A stretch of DNA of 64,000 nt from Sideroxyarcus emersonii (lineage in GTDB: Bacteria > Pseudomonadota > Gammaproteobacteria > Burkholderiales > Gallionellaceae): positions 900,001 to 964,000 of the forward strand of contig NZ_AP023423.1 in NCBI RefSeq assembly GCF_021654335.1. The letters run 5' to 3'. Made by a program: the position numbers and the translations under genes. A model generated the notes under the pieces. It was not told the DNA's origin, ran no database searches, and saw nothing but the letters and a program-made list of their open reading frames with translations. The stretch's first letter is position 1. Each line of letters starts with the position of its first letter. This document shows positions 18,338-27,549 of the stretch, one piece after another.

Positions 18338-20830
18338 ATGAGCAGCAAGGCATCACCGCAGCATCGGAACGCAGGCATGAGCAAGGAAGAGATCCAGGTA
18401 TCCCTGGGCGATCACCTGTTCTATTCCAGCAGCAAATACCACACCGATGCGACCATGCACGACTGGTTCCAGACCACTGCGTATGCCGTGCGCGACCGCC
18501 TGGTCGAGCGCTGGATGAAAACCATGCAGCGTTATTACGAAAAAGATGCGCGGCGGGCCTATTATCTGTCGCTCGAATTCCTGGTAGGCCGCACGCTCAG
18601 CAACGCAACCCTGAACCTCGAAATCAACGAACAGTGCAAGTCTGCGCTCTACGAGCTGGGGCAGGAATTCGAAGCGATCGCCGAGATGGAGGCCGATGCC
18701 GCCCTCGGCAACGGCGGGCTGGGACGCCTGGCGGCATGTTTCCTCGATTCCATGGCGACGCTCGATCTGCCCTGCTATGGCTACGGCATTCGTTATGAAT
18801 ACGGCATGTTCCGCCAGAGCATCGAGAACGGCATGCAGATGGAGCATCCGGACAACTGGCTGCGTTACGGCAACCCGTGGGAATTCCCGCGGCCGGAGTT
18901 GCTGTATCCGGTGAAGTTCTACGGTCGAGTGGTGGAATACCGGCATGAGGACGGCTTGCTTAGGCACCACTGGGTGGAGACCGACGATGTGATGGCGATG
19001 GCCTACGATACGCCTGTGCCGGGTTACGGCGGCAAGACGGTCAATAACATGCGGCTGTGGGCGGCGAAATCCTCGCGCGATTTCGAGTTGCGCTATTTCA
19101 ACCAGGGCAACTACATCCAGGCCGTGGCCGACAAGAACGAATCGGAAAACCTGTCCAAGGTGCTGTATCCGGATGACTCGACCGAGATGGGGCGCGAATT
19201 GCGCCTGAAGCAGCAGTATTTCTTCGTCAGCGCCTCGCTGCAGGACATGCTGTACCGTTACAAGAAGAACCACACAGGCTGGGCACAGCTGCCCGACAAG
19301 GTCGCGGTGCAATTGAACGACACGCATCCCTCCATCGCCATCCCCGAGATGATGCGTTTGCTGGTGGATGTGCACAAGCTGGCGTGGGACGATGCCTGGG
19401 GGATGACGTCCCGCATCTTCTCCTATACCAACCACACGCTGATGCCCGAAGCGCTGGAGAGCTGGCCGGTGGCCATGTTCGAGCTCATGCTGCCGCGCCA
19501 CCTGCAGATCATCTATGAGATCAATCACCGCTTCCTGCAGCAGGTGATGCACCAGTTCCCAGGTGACGGGGAGCTGCTGCAGCGCCTGTCCCTCATCGAC
19601 GAGGGCGGCGTGCGCCGCGTGCGCATGTCGCACCTTGCGATCGTCGGCAGCCATACGGTGAACGGCGTTGCCGCACTGCATACCGAACTGATGAAGAGCA
19701 CCATCTTTGCCGATTTCGAATATGTCATGCCGGGCAAGATCATCAACATGACCAATGGCGTCACGCCGCGCCGCTGGCTCAATCAGGCCAACCCGGGATT
19801 GGCCAGGATCATCACCGAACGTATCGGCAAGGGCTGGCTGACCGACCTGGACCAGTTGCAGAGATTGCGCGGCTATGCCGAAGACGAGGGTTTCTGGCAG
19901 CAGTTCCATGCAGCCAAGCAGGCGAACAAGGAGCGTCTCGCCGGGTTGATCGGCCGGCAGTTGTCGATCGAGGTTGACCCGGCTTCGCTATTCGATATCC
20001 AGATCAAGCGCATCCACGAATACAAGCGGCAGTTGCTCAACGTGTTGCACGTGATCACGTTGTACAACCGGATTCGCGCAGGGACCCATCCAGATATCGT
20101 GTCGCGCACGGTCATCATCGCAGGCAAGGCGGCGCCCGGCTATGCGATGGCCAAGCTCATCATCCGTCTCATCAACGACGTTGCCGAGATCGTCAACAAC
20201 GACCACCAGATCGGCGGCAAGCTCAAGATGGTGTTCATCCCCAACTACGATGTCTCCAATGCCGAGCGCATCGTCCCGGCTGCCGACCTTTCTGAACAGA
20301 TATCCACTGCCGGGACGGAAGCTTCGGGCACCGGCAACATGAAACTGGCGCTCAACGGCGCACTCACTATCGGGACGCTGGACGGTGCCAACATCGAAAT
20401 ACGCGAGGAGGTGGGGGCGGAGAACTTCTTCCTGTTCGGCCTGGCTGCAGAGGAGGTCAAGGCGCTGCGTCCGCGATATGACCCGCTTGCCTTTTACCAT
20501 GGCAACGCCGAATTGAAACAGGCGCTGGACATGATCGCGAGCGGCTATTTCTGCCCGGACGAACCGGGCCGCTATGCGGAGATTGCCGACGCCTTGCTCA
20601 AGCACGGCGACGGTTTCATGTTGCTGGCAGACTATGCATCCTATGTCGCCTGCCAGGACAAGGTCGGCGAGCTGTACCGCGATCCGCAAGAATGGACGAA
20701 ACGCGCCATACTCAACGTGGCGGGGATGGGCAAGTTTTCCAGCGACCGTACGGTGCGCGAATATGCGGAGCGCATCTGGCATGTCGCACCGATCGATACG
20801 CAAACCGAGCAGGGCAAGGCGAATGGATGA
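18338..20830 (+). CDS. glgP: Glycogen/alpha-glucan phosphorylase
   Basis: An 830-aa GT35 phosphorylase that releases glucose-1-phosphate from glycogen using PLP. It shows NGGLGRLAACFLDSMAT near residue 120, the VPGYGGKTVNNMRLW region, and the C-terminal PLP-lysine motif EASGTGNMKLALNGAL. The frame is open from a TTG at 18257, but that codon is part of a likely -35 box. ATG 18338 with GGGGGAG just upstream is preferred, and ATG 18308 is an alternative. Its stop overlaps the glk start (ATGA), coupling glycogen breakdown to glucose phosphorylation. Confidence 0.95.
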   Translation: MSSKASPQHRNAGMSKEEIQVSLGDHLFYSSSKYHTDATMHDWFQTTAYAVRDRLVERWMKTMQRYYEKDARRAYYLSLEFLVGRTLSNATLNLEINEQCKSALYELGQEFEAIAEMEADAALGNGGLGRLAACFLDSMATLDLPCYGYGIRYEYGMFRQSIENGMQMEHPDNWLRYGNPWEFPRPELLYPVKFYGRVVEYRHEDGLLRHHWVETDDVMAMAYDTPVPGYGGKTVNNMRLWAAKSSRDFELRYFNQGNYIQAVADKNESENLSKVLYPDDSTEMGRELRLKQQYFFVSASLQDMLYRYKKNHTGWAQLPDKVAVQLNDTHPSIAIPEMMRLLVDVHKLAWDDAWGMTSRIFSYTNHTLMPEALESWPVAMFELMLPRHLQIIYEINHRFLQQVMHQFPGDGELLQRLSLIDEGGVRRVRMSHLAIVGSHTVNGVAALHTELMKSTIFADFEYVMPGKIINMTNGVTPRRWLNQANPGLARIITERIGKGWLTDLDQLQRLRGYAEDEGFWQQFHAAKQANKERLAGLIGRQLSIEVDPASLFDIQIKRIHEYKRQLLNVLHVITLYNRIRAGTHPDIVSRTVIIAGKAAPGYAMAKLIIRLINDVAEIVNNDHQIGGKLKMVFIPNYDVSNAERIVPAADLSEQISTAGTEASGTGNMKLALNGALTIGTLDGANIEIREEVGAENFFLFGLAAEEVKALRPRYDPLAFYHGNAELKQALDMIASGYFCPDEPGRYAEIADALLKHGDGFMLLADYASYVACQDKVGELYRDPQEWTKRAILNVAGMGKFSSDRTVREYAERIWHVAPIDTQTEQGKANG

Positions 20831-21828
20831 ATGATGCGATGGCTACGGTGATTGCTGGCGACATCGGCGGCACCAAGACGCGGCTGGCGGTCGTCGAGGT
20901 GTCCGGTAGCGCGGTGGAGGTGGTGCGGGAACTCAGCTATCCGAGCCGGGATTTCGGGAGTTTCGAGATATTGCTGGCGGATTTTCTCGGGGATGCGGCG
21001 GTGCCTGACTGTGCGGCGTTCGGCGTTGCCGGCCCGGTGCAGGGCAGAACGGTGCAGACCACGAACCTGCCTTGGTATATCGATGCCGATGCCTTGCAGC
21101 GGCGTTTCGGTTTCAGGAACTGCGATTTGCTGAACGACCTGGAAGCGGCTGCCTGCGGATTGCCCGCATTGGGCAGCGAAGACTGGCTGACTTTGCAGCA
21201 GGGCGCGGCGGATGCGCGCGGCAACGCTGCGGTTATCGCCGCCGGCACCGGGCTGGGTGAGGCGGGCCTGTTCTGGGATGGGCGGCGGCATCATCCCTAT
21301 GCCACGGAAGGGGGGCATGCCAGTTTCTGTCCGCGGGACGATGTGGAAGTGGAACTGTTGCTGCATTTGCAGAAAATCCATGGACATGTCAGCTGGGAGC
21401 GCGTCGTCTCGGGTATGGGGCTGGTCGATCTGCACGGGTTCTTGCGTAATTATCGCCGCGCCGCGCTGCCCCGGTGGCTGGAGGAGGGCATGCGCGCAGG
21501 CGATGCCGCGGCTGCCATTTCGCGTGCGGCACTGGACGGCAGCGACGACATCTGTAGCGAGACGCTGGAACGCTTCGTTCAATTGTATGGGGCGGAAGCG
21601 GGCAACCTTGCCTTGAAAACGATGAGCCGGGGGGGGCTGTATGTAGGCGGCGGCATTGCCCCCAGGATATTACCCCTGCTGCTGCGCGGCGCGTTCGTCG
21701 AAGCGTTCTTGGCCAAGGGACGGATGCGCCCTTTACTGGAGTCCATGCCGGTGCGGGTGATACTGAACGAACGGGTTGCGCTCTATGGCCCGGCGCTCCA
21801 CGCTGCCCGTGCCGCCGAAGCGGGCTGA
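20827..21828 (+). CDS. glk: Glucokinase
   Basis: A 333-aa ROK/Glk-type glucokinase that phosphorylates glucose with ATP. The N-terminal phosphate loop VIAGDIGGTKTRLAVVE, the substrate segment NDLEAAACGL and AAGTGLGEAGL (second phosphate site) are clear, and EGGHASFCPRDDVEVELL matches the Glk family. ATG 20827 overlaps the glgP stop and has AAGG 7 bases upstream; ATG 20839 is a possible alternative. The length is typical. Together with GlgP it feeds glycogen-derived sugar into glycolysis. Confidence 0.93.
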   Translation: MNDAMATVIAGDIGGTKTRLAVVEVSGSAVEVVRELSYPSRDFGSFEILLADFLGDAAVPDCAAFGVAGPVQGRTVQTTNLPWYIDADALQRRFGFRNCDLLNDLEAAACGLPALGSEDWLTLQQGAADARGNAAVIAAGTGLGEAGLFWDGRRHHPYATEGGHASFCPRDDVEVELLLHLQKIHGHVSWERVVSGMGLVDLHGFLRNYRRAALPRWLEEGMRAGDAAAAISRAALDGSDDICSETLERFVQLYGAEAGNLALKTMSRGGLYVGGGIAPRILPLLLRGAFVEAFLAKGRMRPLLESMPVRVILNERVALYGPALHAARAAEAG

Positions 21829-21865
21829 TGCACACAAGCTGTGCGCTATGCGACATTGGTGTGCG

Positions 21866-22009
21866 ACTCCGCTCGGAGTATCCTGTCGGCTTCGTGTAAA
21901 TCCATTATTAATCAATGGTGAGACAACTGGCATGGCGTTTGCTCAGTATTGAATGAAAGCGGCTCCGGGGTTCCCAGCCTCGCCGCTTTTATGTATCTCC
22001 TCCTGTTTT
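21866..22009 (+). ncRNA. Candidate structured RNA between glk and the ABC exporter
   Basis: Three hairpins follow one another: ACTCC/GGAGT (21866-21879), CCATT/AATGG (21902-21918) and AAAGCGGC/GCCGCTTT (21956-21989). Next comes a CTCCTCC stretch (21998-22004) complementary to Shine-Dalgarno sequences, and a strong terminator begins at 22010. No coding frame explains the segment. It could be a small RNA of up to about 180 nt or only the 3' end of the glk mRNA. No clear promoter was found in front of it. Confidence 0.35.
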
Positions 22010-22037
22010 GGGCATCCTTGCGGATGCCCGTTTTTTT
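22010..22037 (+). terminator. Rho-independent terminator
   Basis: GGGCATCC (22010-22017) pairs perfectly with GGATGCCC (22022-22029) around TTGC, followed by G and seven T. It closes the glgP-glk transcript or the candidate RNA. Confidence 0.85.
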
Positions 22038-22061
22038 GCGGGTTGTGCAGCAGGCTATAAT
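22032..22061 (+). promoter_or_regulatory. Putative promoter of the ABC exporter gene
   Basis: A perfect -10 TATAAT lies at 22056-22061 with a poor -35 (TTTGCG, 22032-22037) at 18 bases. It implies a leader of about 22 nt before ATG 22090. Confidence 0.5.
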
Positions 22062-22089
22062 GCATGCTGAAACTTATTGTGATGCCCAG

Positions 22090-23868
22090 ATGAATCCCTA
22101 TTCGACCACTCCTTCCGCCCAGACTCGTGCCGACTGGCGGGTCATCCGGAGCCTGTTACCCTACCTGCTCGAATTCAAGGTCCGCCTGGTTGCCGTGATC
22201 GTGCTGCTGGTACTGGCAAAACTCGCCAATGTGGTCGTGCCGCTGGCACTCAAGGCGGTGGTCGATGCGATGAGCAAACCTCAGGCGATGCTCACCATTC
22301 CGGTGTTCCTGGTGGTCGGTTACGGCGTGCTGCGTCTGTTAAGCACGTTGTTCGGGGAGTTGCGCGACGCTTTGTTCGCCAAGGTGACGCAACGCGCGAT
22401 CCGCCGCGTGGCCCTGCAGGTGTTCCAGCATCTGCACAGCCTGAGCCTGCGTTTCCATCTGGAACGGCAGACCGGCGGGGTGTCGCGCGATATTGAACGC
22501 GGTACGCGCGGGATCAGTTTCCTGCTCACTTTCCTGTTGTTCAACATTCTGCCGACCCTGCTGGAGATCGGGCTGGTGGCGGCGATCCTGTTCGTCAAAT
22601 ACAACCCGTGGTTCGCCATCATCACCTTCGCGACGCTGGTGCTCTACATCGCTTTCACCCTGGCGATCACCGAATGGCGCATGGTGTTCCGCCGCACCAT
22701 GAACGACATGGACTCCAAGGCCAACACCCGGGCGATCGACAGCCTGATCAATTACGAGACGGTGAAATATTTCGGCAACGAGCGATACGAGGTCGAGCGT
22801 TACGACGAACAGATGCAGCGCTGGGAAATCTCGGCGGTACGCAACCAGACCTCGCTGGCGACACTCAATGCAGGACAAAGCATCATCATCGCCATCGGGG
22901 TGACGTTGCTCATGCTGCTGGCGGCAGATGGAGTGGTGAAGGGCACCATGACCATAGGCGATCTGGTGCTGGTCAACGTCTACATGTTGCAGCTCTACAT
23001 GCCGCTGCATTTTCTCGGCTTCGTCTATCGGGAGATCAAGAATGCCCTGGCCGACATGGAGAAGATGTTCCGCCTGCTGGATGTGAACAAGGAAATCGCC
23101 GATGCACCGGGTGCGCAACCGCTCAAACTGGAGCATGCCGCCGTGCGTTTCGAAAATGTCCGTTTCTCCTACGATCCGGCGCGCGAGATATTGCATGATG
23201 TCAGTTTCGATATCCCTTCCGGGCATACGGTAGCGGTGGTGGGGGCAAGCGGGGCAGGCAAATCCACCCTCTCGCGTCTGCTGTTCCGCTTCTACGATGT
23301 GAATGCAGGCGTCATTTCCATCGACGGGCAGGATATCCGCTCGGTCACGCAGACGAGCCTGCGTGCGGCCATCGGCATCGTGCCGCAGGATACGGTGCTG
23401 TTCAACGACACGATCTATTACAACATCGCCTACGGTCGTCCCGAAGCCACGCGCGATGAAGTGATCGCAGCCGCCCAATCGGCGCATATCCATACTTTCA
23501 TCGAATCCCTGCCGCAAGGTTACGATTCGATGGTGGGCGAGCGCGGCTTGAAGCTGTCCGGTGGCGAGAAACAGCGCGTCGCTATCGCCCGGGCGATCCT
23601 GAAAAATCCCGCGATACTGATCTTCGACGAGGCGACCTCGGCGCTGGATTCCAAGTCCGAGAAGGCCATACAGGACGAATTGCGCAACATCGCCCAAAAC
23701 CGCACCACACTGGTGATTGCTCACCGTTTGTCGACCGTCATTGACGCTCATCAGATTCTGGTGATGGACAAAGGACGCATCGTCGAACGGGGGACGCATC
23801 GTAACCTTCTGGAAATACAGGGAATATATGCCCAGATGTGGGCGCTGCAACTGCAGGAAGAACATTAG
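22090..23868 (+). CDS. Atm1/HMT1-type ABC exporter (fused permease-ATPase)
   Basis: A 592-aa half-transporter with six N-terminal membrane helices (about residues 20-310) and a C-terminal ATPase with Walker A GASGAGKST, signature LSGGEKQRVAIARAI and Walker B ILIFDEATSALD. It resembles the Atm1/heavy-metal-tolerance family that exports glutathione-linked sulfur or metal conjugates. Supporting features are the SRDIERGTRGISFL segment and the NYETVKYFGNERYEVERYD motif of Atm1 proteins. ATG 22090 is used because the longer frame from 21949 would start inside the terminator region. Substrate is inferred from family only. Confidence 0.88.
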   Translation: MNPYSTTPSAQTRADWRVIRSLLPYLLEFKVRLVAVIVLLVLAKLANVVVPLALKAVVDAMSKPQAMLTIPVFLVVGYGVLRLLSTLFGELRDALFAKVTQRAIRRVALQVFQHLHSLSLRFHLERQTGGVSRDIERGTRGISFLLTFLLFNILPTLLEIGLVAAILFVKYNPWFAIITFATLVLYIAFTLAITEWRMVFRRTMNDMDSKANTRAIDSLINYETVKYFGNERYEVERYDEQMQRWEISAVRNQTSLATLNAGQSIIIAIGVTLLMLLAADGVVKGTMTIGDLVLVNVYMLQLYMPLHFLGFVYREIKNALADMEKMFRLLDVNKEIADAPGAQPLKLEHAAVRFENVRFSYDPAREILHDVSFDIPSGHTVAVVGASGAGKSTLSRLLFRFYDVNAGVISIDGQDIRSVTQTSLRAAIGIVPQDTVLFNDTIYYNIAYGRPEATRDEVIAAAQSAHIHTFIESLPQGYDSMVGERGLKLSGGEKQRVAIARAILKNPAILIFDEATSALDSKSEKAIQDELRNIAQNRTTLVIAHRLSTVIDAHQILVMDKGRIVERGTHRNLLEIQGIYAQMWALQLQEEH

Positions 23869-23885
23869 CTATTTTGCGACATGCG

Positions 23886-23915
23886 TTGAATTTTATTGTT
23901 TTTATAAGGTATCCT
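23886..23915 (+). promoter_or_regulatory. Putative promoter of the PBP7-like gene
   Basis: TTGAAT (23886-23891) and TATCCT (23910-23915) are separated by 18 bases, 41 bases before the start codon. Moderate match to consensus. Confidence 0.35.
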
Positions 23916-23955
23916 GCCGGCCGTCATTGGATTCAAAGGGATTCAGAGGGGAATC

Positions 23956-24867
23956 ATGCATAAGAAAATCATCATGCTGGCATTGTTCGGCCATCTGTTG
24001 CAGGCCTATGCGGCAGGCGACGAGGAGGCAAGCCAGGCGGTGCGCAACGACCAGGCGTCCGTGCAGGCTTTCAGCCGCATGCCGGCGCCGAGGCTGCAAT
24101 CCGCCATCGCCATGATCTACGATGAACAGGACCAGCGTCCGATCTATGCCAAGAATGCCGATAACGTCGTCCCGATCGCTTCCATCACCAAGTTGATGAC
24201 GGCGATGGTGGTTCTCGACGCAAAACTGCCCATGGATGAACCGATCAGCATCAGCGCGGAGGATCGCGATCACCTGAAGGGAACCCGCTCGCGCATGCGC
24301 AACGGCATGACACTGACGCGCGACGAATTGATCAAAGTGGCCTTGATGGCTTCCGAGAATCGGGCTGCCGCCGCACTGGCGCGCACCTATCCGGGCGGCA
24401 CACCCGTGATGCTGGCGATGATGAACGCCAAGGCGCGCGAATTGGGCATGAATTCGACGCACTTCTACGATCCCACCGGACTGAACAGCGCGAACGTCTC
24501 GACCGCGCAGGACCTGGTCAAGATGGTAATGGCGGCACAGGGCTATCCCGATATCCAGCGCTATACCACGACACAATCGCATATCGTGCAAGTGGAGGGC
24601 CGCCGGACATTGCGTTACAGCAATACCAACCCGCTGGTAAGAAACTCGCAATGGGAGATCGGTGTCAGCAAGACCGGTTATATCAGCGAGGCTGGCCGTT
24701 GTCTGGTGATGCAGGCCAGGATTACCGACCGGCCGGTGGTGATCGTGCTGCTGGATTCCTGGGGCAAGCGTACCCGCGTCGGCGATGCCGTCCGTGTCAA
24801 GCACTGGATGGAGAGCGCGGTTGCCGGGAACATGCGGCATGTCAGCTACCGCAGGTATAACCGCTGA
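23956..24867 (+). CDS. pbpG: D-alanyl-D-alanine endopeptidase, PBP7-like
   Basis: A 303-aa S11-family serine peptidase that cuts peptidoglycan cross-links in the periplasm. A signal peptide spans about residues 1-21 (IIMLALFGHLLQAYAAG). The catalytic triad of motifs is present: SITKL (SxxK), SEN (SxN) and KTG (in the segment VSKTGYISEAGRC). The fold continues to the C-terminus without a PBP5-type amphipathic anchor, so it matches PBP7 rather than DacA. A GAGGGG ribosome-binding site precedes the ATG. It is transcribed alone and converges on the BASS-family gene. Confidence 0.92.
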   Translation: MHKKIIMLALFGHLLQAYAAGDEEASQAVRNDQASVQAFSRMPAPRLQSAIAMIYDEQDQRPIYAKNADNVVPIASITKLMTAMVVLDAKLPMDEPISISAEDRDHLKGTRSRMRNGMTLTRDELIKVALMASENRAAAALARTYPGGTPVMLAMMNAKARELGMNSTHFYDPTGLNSANVSTAQDLVKMVMAAQGYPDIQRYTTTQSHIVQVEGRRTLRYSNTNPLVRNSQWEIGVSKTGYISEAGRCLVMQARITDRPVVIVLLDSWGKRTRVGDAVRVKHWMESAVAGNMRHVSYRRYNR

Positions 24868-24896
24868 AGCCAGGTTTTTCCAGCAAAGTGACGAAG

Positions 24897-24923
24897 GAAA
24901 CGGGGGCGCAAGCCCCCTGTTTC
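24897..24923. terminator. Bidirectional terminator between convergent genes
   Basis: GGGGGC (24902-24907) pairs with GCCCCC (24912-24917) around GCAA. The stem is extended by GAAAC/GTTTC on the outside with one bulged T. Flanking A and T stretches allow use by both pbpG (+) and the BASS gene (-). Confidence 0.65.
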
Positions 24924-24934
24924 TTTGCAGCCCG

Positions 24935-25903
24935 TTATTTCTCTGTCCGATGGGCCCAGTGCTGCGCGATGATGCCACCCACTGCCAGTTGCAAGGGGTG
25001 ATAGATCATGATGGGCATGAGGATGAGCCCCAAGGCGGGATTGGCGCCGAATATCAGATGGGCCATGGGTACCCCGGAGGCCAGAGTCTTCTTGGAGCCG
25101 CAGAAGATGGCCGCGATGCGATCTTCCGTGGATAGCCCAAGCAGATTAGACAGGGCTCGGGTCAAAAATAACACCAGGGAGAACAACACTCCGGTGCCAG
25201 CGATGGTTTCTGCCAGCATGATGGGACCATAGTGTGACCATATGCCCTGCTGCACCGAATCGCTGAAGGAGGTATAGACCAGCACAAGGATGGTCAGTCG
25301 GTCTGCCATCTGGATCCGGGCTTTGTTGCGGCTGGCCCACGCACTCAGCAATGGGCGGGTGAGTTGTCCCAGCACAAGTGGCAGCACCAGCCATAGCAAC
25401 AAATCCATCACCACTGGCGCGACGGCGAAAGCGGTGCCACTGCGACCCAGTATCCAGGCCATCCACAGCGGGGTCAGCACCACGCCGATAAGGCTGGAGA
25501 GGGTGGCATTGAACACCGCTGCCGGCACGTTTCCGCGGGCCGCCACGGTGAGCGCGACGGAGGAGGAGACTGTGGATGGCAGGGCGCAGAGGTAGAAGAA
25601 ACCGTCTTGCAGATCCACTGACATCCAGTCGCCGGTGAGTTTGAGAAATCCCCATCCAAGTAGCGGGAATATCAGGAAAGTACTGGCCTGGATGAGGAGA
25701 TGCACCTGCCAGCGCAGCGCCCCGTCGCGTAGCGCCAGGAAACTCAATCCCAGGCCGTTGAGAAAAAATATCAGGGCGATGCCTGCCTTGTTGAGCAGTT
25801 CCGGATGCAGGAAACCGCCGTGGGCACCGGGGGCGGGCCACAGAAAAGCCAGCCCGACGGCCACCAGCATGCCCTTGAGGAACCAATCGAACTTGAATTT
25901 CAT
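24935..25903 (-). CDS. BASS-like transporter (YfeH/SBF-like family)
   Basis: A 322-aa membrane protein with about nine to ten hydrophobic segments, of the bile acid:sodium symporter-like family (YfeH, SBF-like). It begins MKFKFDWFLKGMLVAVGLAF. The conserved core GFFYLCALPSTVSSSVALTVAARGN lies near residue 115, and FCGSKKTLASGVPMAHLIFG lies near residue 270, the two family signature regions. The ATG at 25903 is chosen because upstream in-frame codons run into the end of the gamma-glutamyltransferase gene, 37 bases away. It is the last gene of the peptide-importer cluster, so it may carry a product or cofactor of that pathway. The substrate is unknown. Confidence 0.85.
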   Translation of the reverse strand: MKFKFDWFLKGMLVAVGLAFLWPAPGAHGGFLHPELLNKAGIALIFFLNGLGLSFLALRDGALRWQVHLLIQASTFLIFPLLGWGFLKLTGDWMSVDLQDGFFYLCALPSTVSSSVALTVAARGNVPAAVFNATLSSLIGVVLTPLWMAWILGRSGTAFAVAPVVMDLLLWLVLPLVLGQLTRPLLSAWASRNKARIQMADRLTILVLVYTSFSDSVQQGIWSHYGPIMLAETIAGTGVLFSLVLFLTRALSNLLGLSTEDRIAAIFCGSKKTLASGVPMAHLIFGANPALGLILMPIMIYHPLQLAVGGIIAQHWAHRTEK

Positions 25904-25940
25904 GCCGGATGTCTTTTCTCGGGATCGATAATGGACGGCA

Positions 25941-27542
25941 TCACCATGCAGCCACGCAGCCGTCGCTGCGCGGGTCTTCTCCACCCTCGATCCAGCCTTG
26001 CGGGTGCAGCACCAGCGCACCGGCATGGCCCATGCGCTCGTCGAAATCGGCCACCATCTCCACCGGGTGTCCCAGCTTGCGCAAGGACTGGATGACGTGC
26101 GGCGGATAGCGGGACTCCAGCTTCAGCGTTGTACTCTGTTCCGCCCAGGTACGGCCCAGCAGCCAGCGAGGCGCTGCCACGGCAGAGCGCACGTTGTGGC
26201 CGCCCCATACGTATCGGGAAAACACCGCCGCCTGGGTTTGCGGCTGGCCTTCGCCGCCCATGGTGCCGTAGACCAGCAGGCGTCCGTCGTCCAGCGCGGC
26301 CATGGCCGGATTGAGCGTATGGAAAGGTTTGCGCCCAGGTTCCAGGCTGCGCAGGCGGCCCGGCTTGAGGTCGAAGGAGCAGCCGCGGTTCTGCCACCAG
26401 ATGCCGCTGCCCAGCAGCACGACACCGCTGCCGAATTCGAAATAGATGCTCTGGATCATGCTCACTGCCCGCCCCTCGGCGTCCACCACGCCCATCCAGG
26501 TGGTGTCGCCGTCGGAGACGGGGGCCGGCCACGGGCTGGCGTGGTGCAGGGGTATGGCTGCAGCTGAGGCATCCAGTGTCTTGTTGCTTAACAGCGCGGA
26601 CGGATCGACGGTCATGTGTGCGGGGTCGGTTACATGCCTGTCGCGCAACAGGAAGGCCTGCTTGGTGGCTTCCACCAGCGCATGGACACCCTCCGCGTTG
26701 TCCGGGTTCCAGCCGCTTTGGCGGATGCGGTCGTAGATGCCGAGGATCTGCAGCGAAGCCAGGCCCTGGGTTGGCGGCGCCATGTTGTACACCGTGGCAT
26801 TGCTCAGGCGCAGTTGCAGCGGCGGTTTGATCCTGGCCTGGTGACTGGCCAGGTCGGCAGCGGTGACGGGGCTGCCGATGGCGGCCAGGTCGGCGCCGAT
26901 CTGACGGGCCAGCTCCCCGCGGTAGAAATCCTCGGCACCCGCCCGGGCCAGTTGCTCAAAGGTGTCCGCCAACACGGGGAAGCGATGAGGCTGGCCATAT
27001 GCGGGGATTTGTCCCCGATCCAGGAAGGTCGAGGCAAACCCGGGCTGGTTGACGAGCTCGGCCAGTTTGGCGCGGGTATTTTCCTCCTGGCTGCGGGTCA
27101 CGGGAAAGCCTTCCCGTGCATAGCGGATCGCGCTTTCCAGCAGGCGTGCGAACGGCAGGCGGCCGCCCCAGCGTGTGCGGCTGTAGTCATAGGCTGCGCC
27201 CCAGCCGGAGACCGTGCCGGCGACCGTATTGGCGGCCAGCGGACCGCGCCATGGAATGCTGTCCAGCCCGCTGTACAGCTCCCGGGTGGCTTTTGCGCCC
27301 GCCGCGCCGCAGGCGTCGATGGAGTTCATGCCTTGTCCTGGCGCGTGCAGCAGCCAGAAAGCGTCGCCGCCGATGCCGGTCATGTGGGGATAGACAACCG
27401 CCAGGGTGGAGGCCACGGCGATGGTGGCTTCGATCGCGTTGCCGCCTTCGCGCAGGATATCGAGGCCAGCCTGGGAGGCGAGGGAGTGGGGGGCGACGAC
27501 AGCGCCCCGGCTGCCAAGGATGGGATTCATGATGTACTGCAT
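25941..27542 (-). CDS. ggt: Gamma-glutamyltransferase family protein, apparently cytoplasmic
   Basis: A 533-aa Ntn-hydrolase that cleaves gamma-glutamyl bonds (glutathione and related peptides) after self-processing into two subunits. The nucleophile is Thr347 in GDTTWMGVVDAEG, matching TTHxSVVD of the family. GSGVVLLGSGIWWQNRG and TGIGGDAFWLLHAP also fit. The N-terminus (MQYIMNPILGSRGAVV) has no signal peptide, unlike periplasmic GGT of Escherichia coli, so it probably acts on imported substrate. Replacement of the usual His after TT by Trp is notable. It lies between a GntR regulator (7-base gap) and a BASS transporter, downstream of a peptide importer. Confidence 0.88.
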   Translation of the reverse strand: MQYIMNPILGSRGAVVAPHSLASQAGLDILREGGNAIEATIAVASTLAVVYPHMTGIGGDAFWLLHAPGQGMNSIDACGAAGAKATRELYSGLDSIPWRGPLAANTVAGTVSGWGAAYDYSRTRWGGRLPFARLLESAIRYAREGFPVTRSQEENTRAKLAELVNQPGFASTFLDRGQIPAYGQPHRFPVLADTFEQLARAGAEDFYRGELARQIGADLAAIGSPVTAADLASHQARIKPPLQLRLSNATVYNMAPPTQGLASLQILGIYDRIRQSGWNPDNAEGVHALVEATKQAFLLRDRHVTDPAHMTVDPSALLSNKTLDASAAAIPLHHASPWPAPVSDGDTTWMGVVDAEGRAVSMIQSIYFEFGSGVVLLGSGIWWQNRGCSFDLKPGRLRSLEPGRKPFHTLNPAMAALDDGRLLVYGTMGGEGQPQTQAAVFSRYVWGGHNVRSAVAAPRWLLGRTWAEQSTTLKLESRYPPHVIQSLRKLGHPVEMVADFDERMGHAGALVLHPQGWIEGGEDPRSDGCVAAW

Positions 27543-27549
27543 CTCCGTT

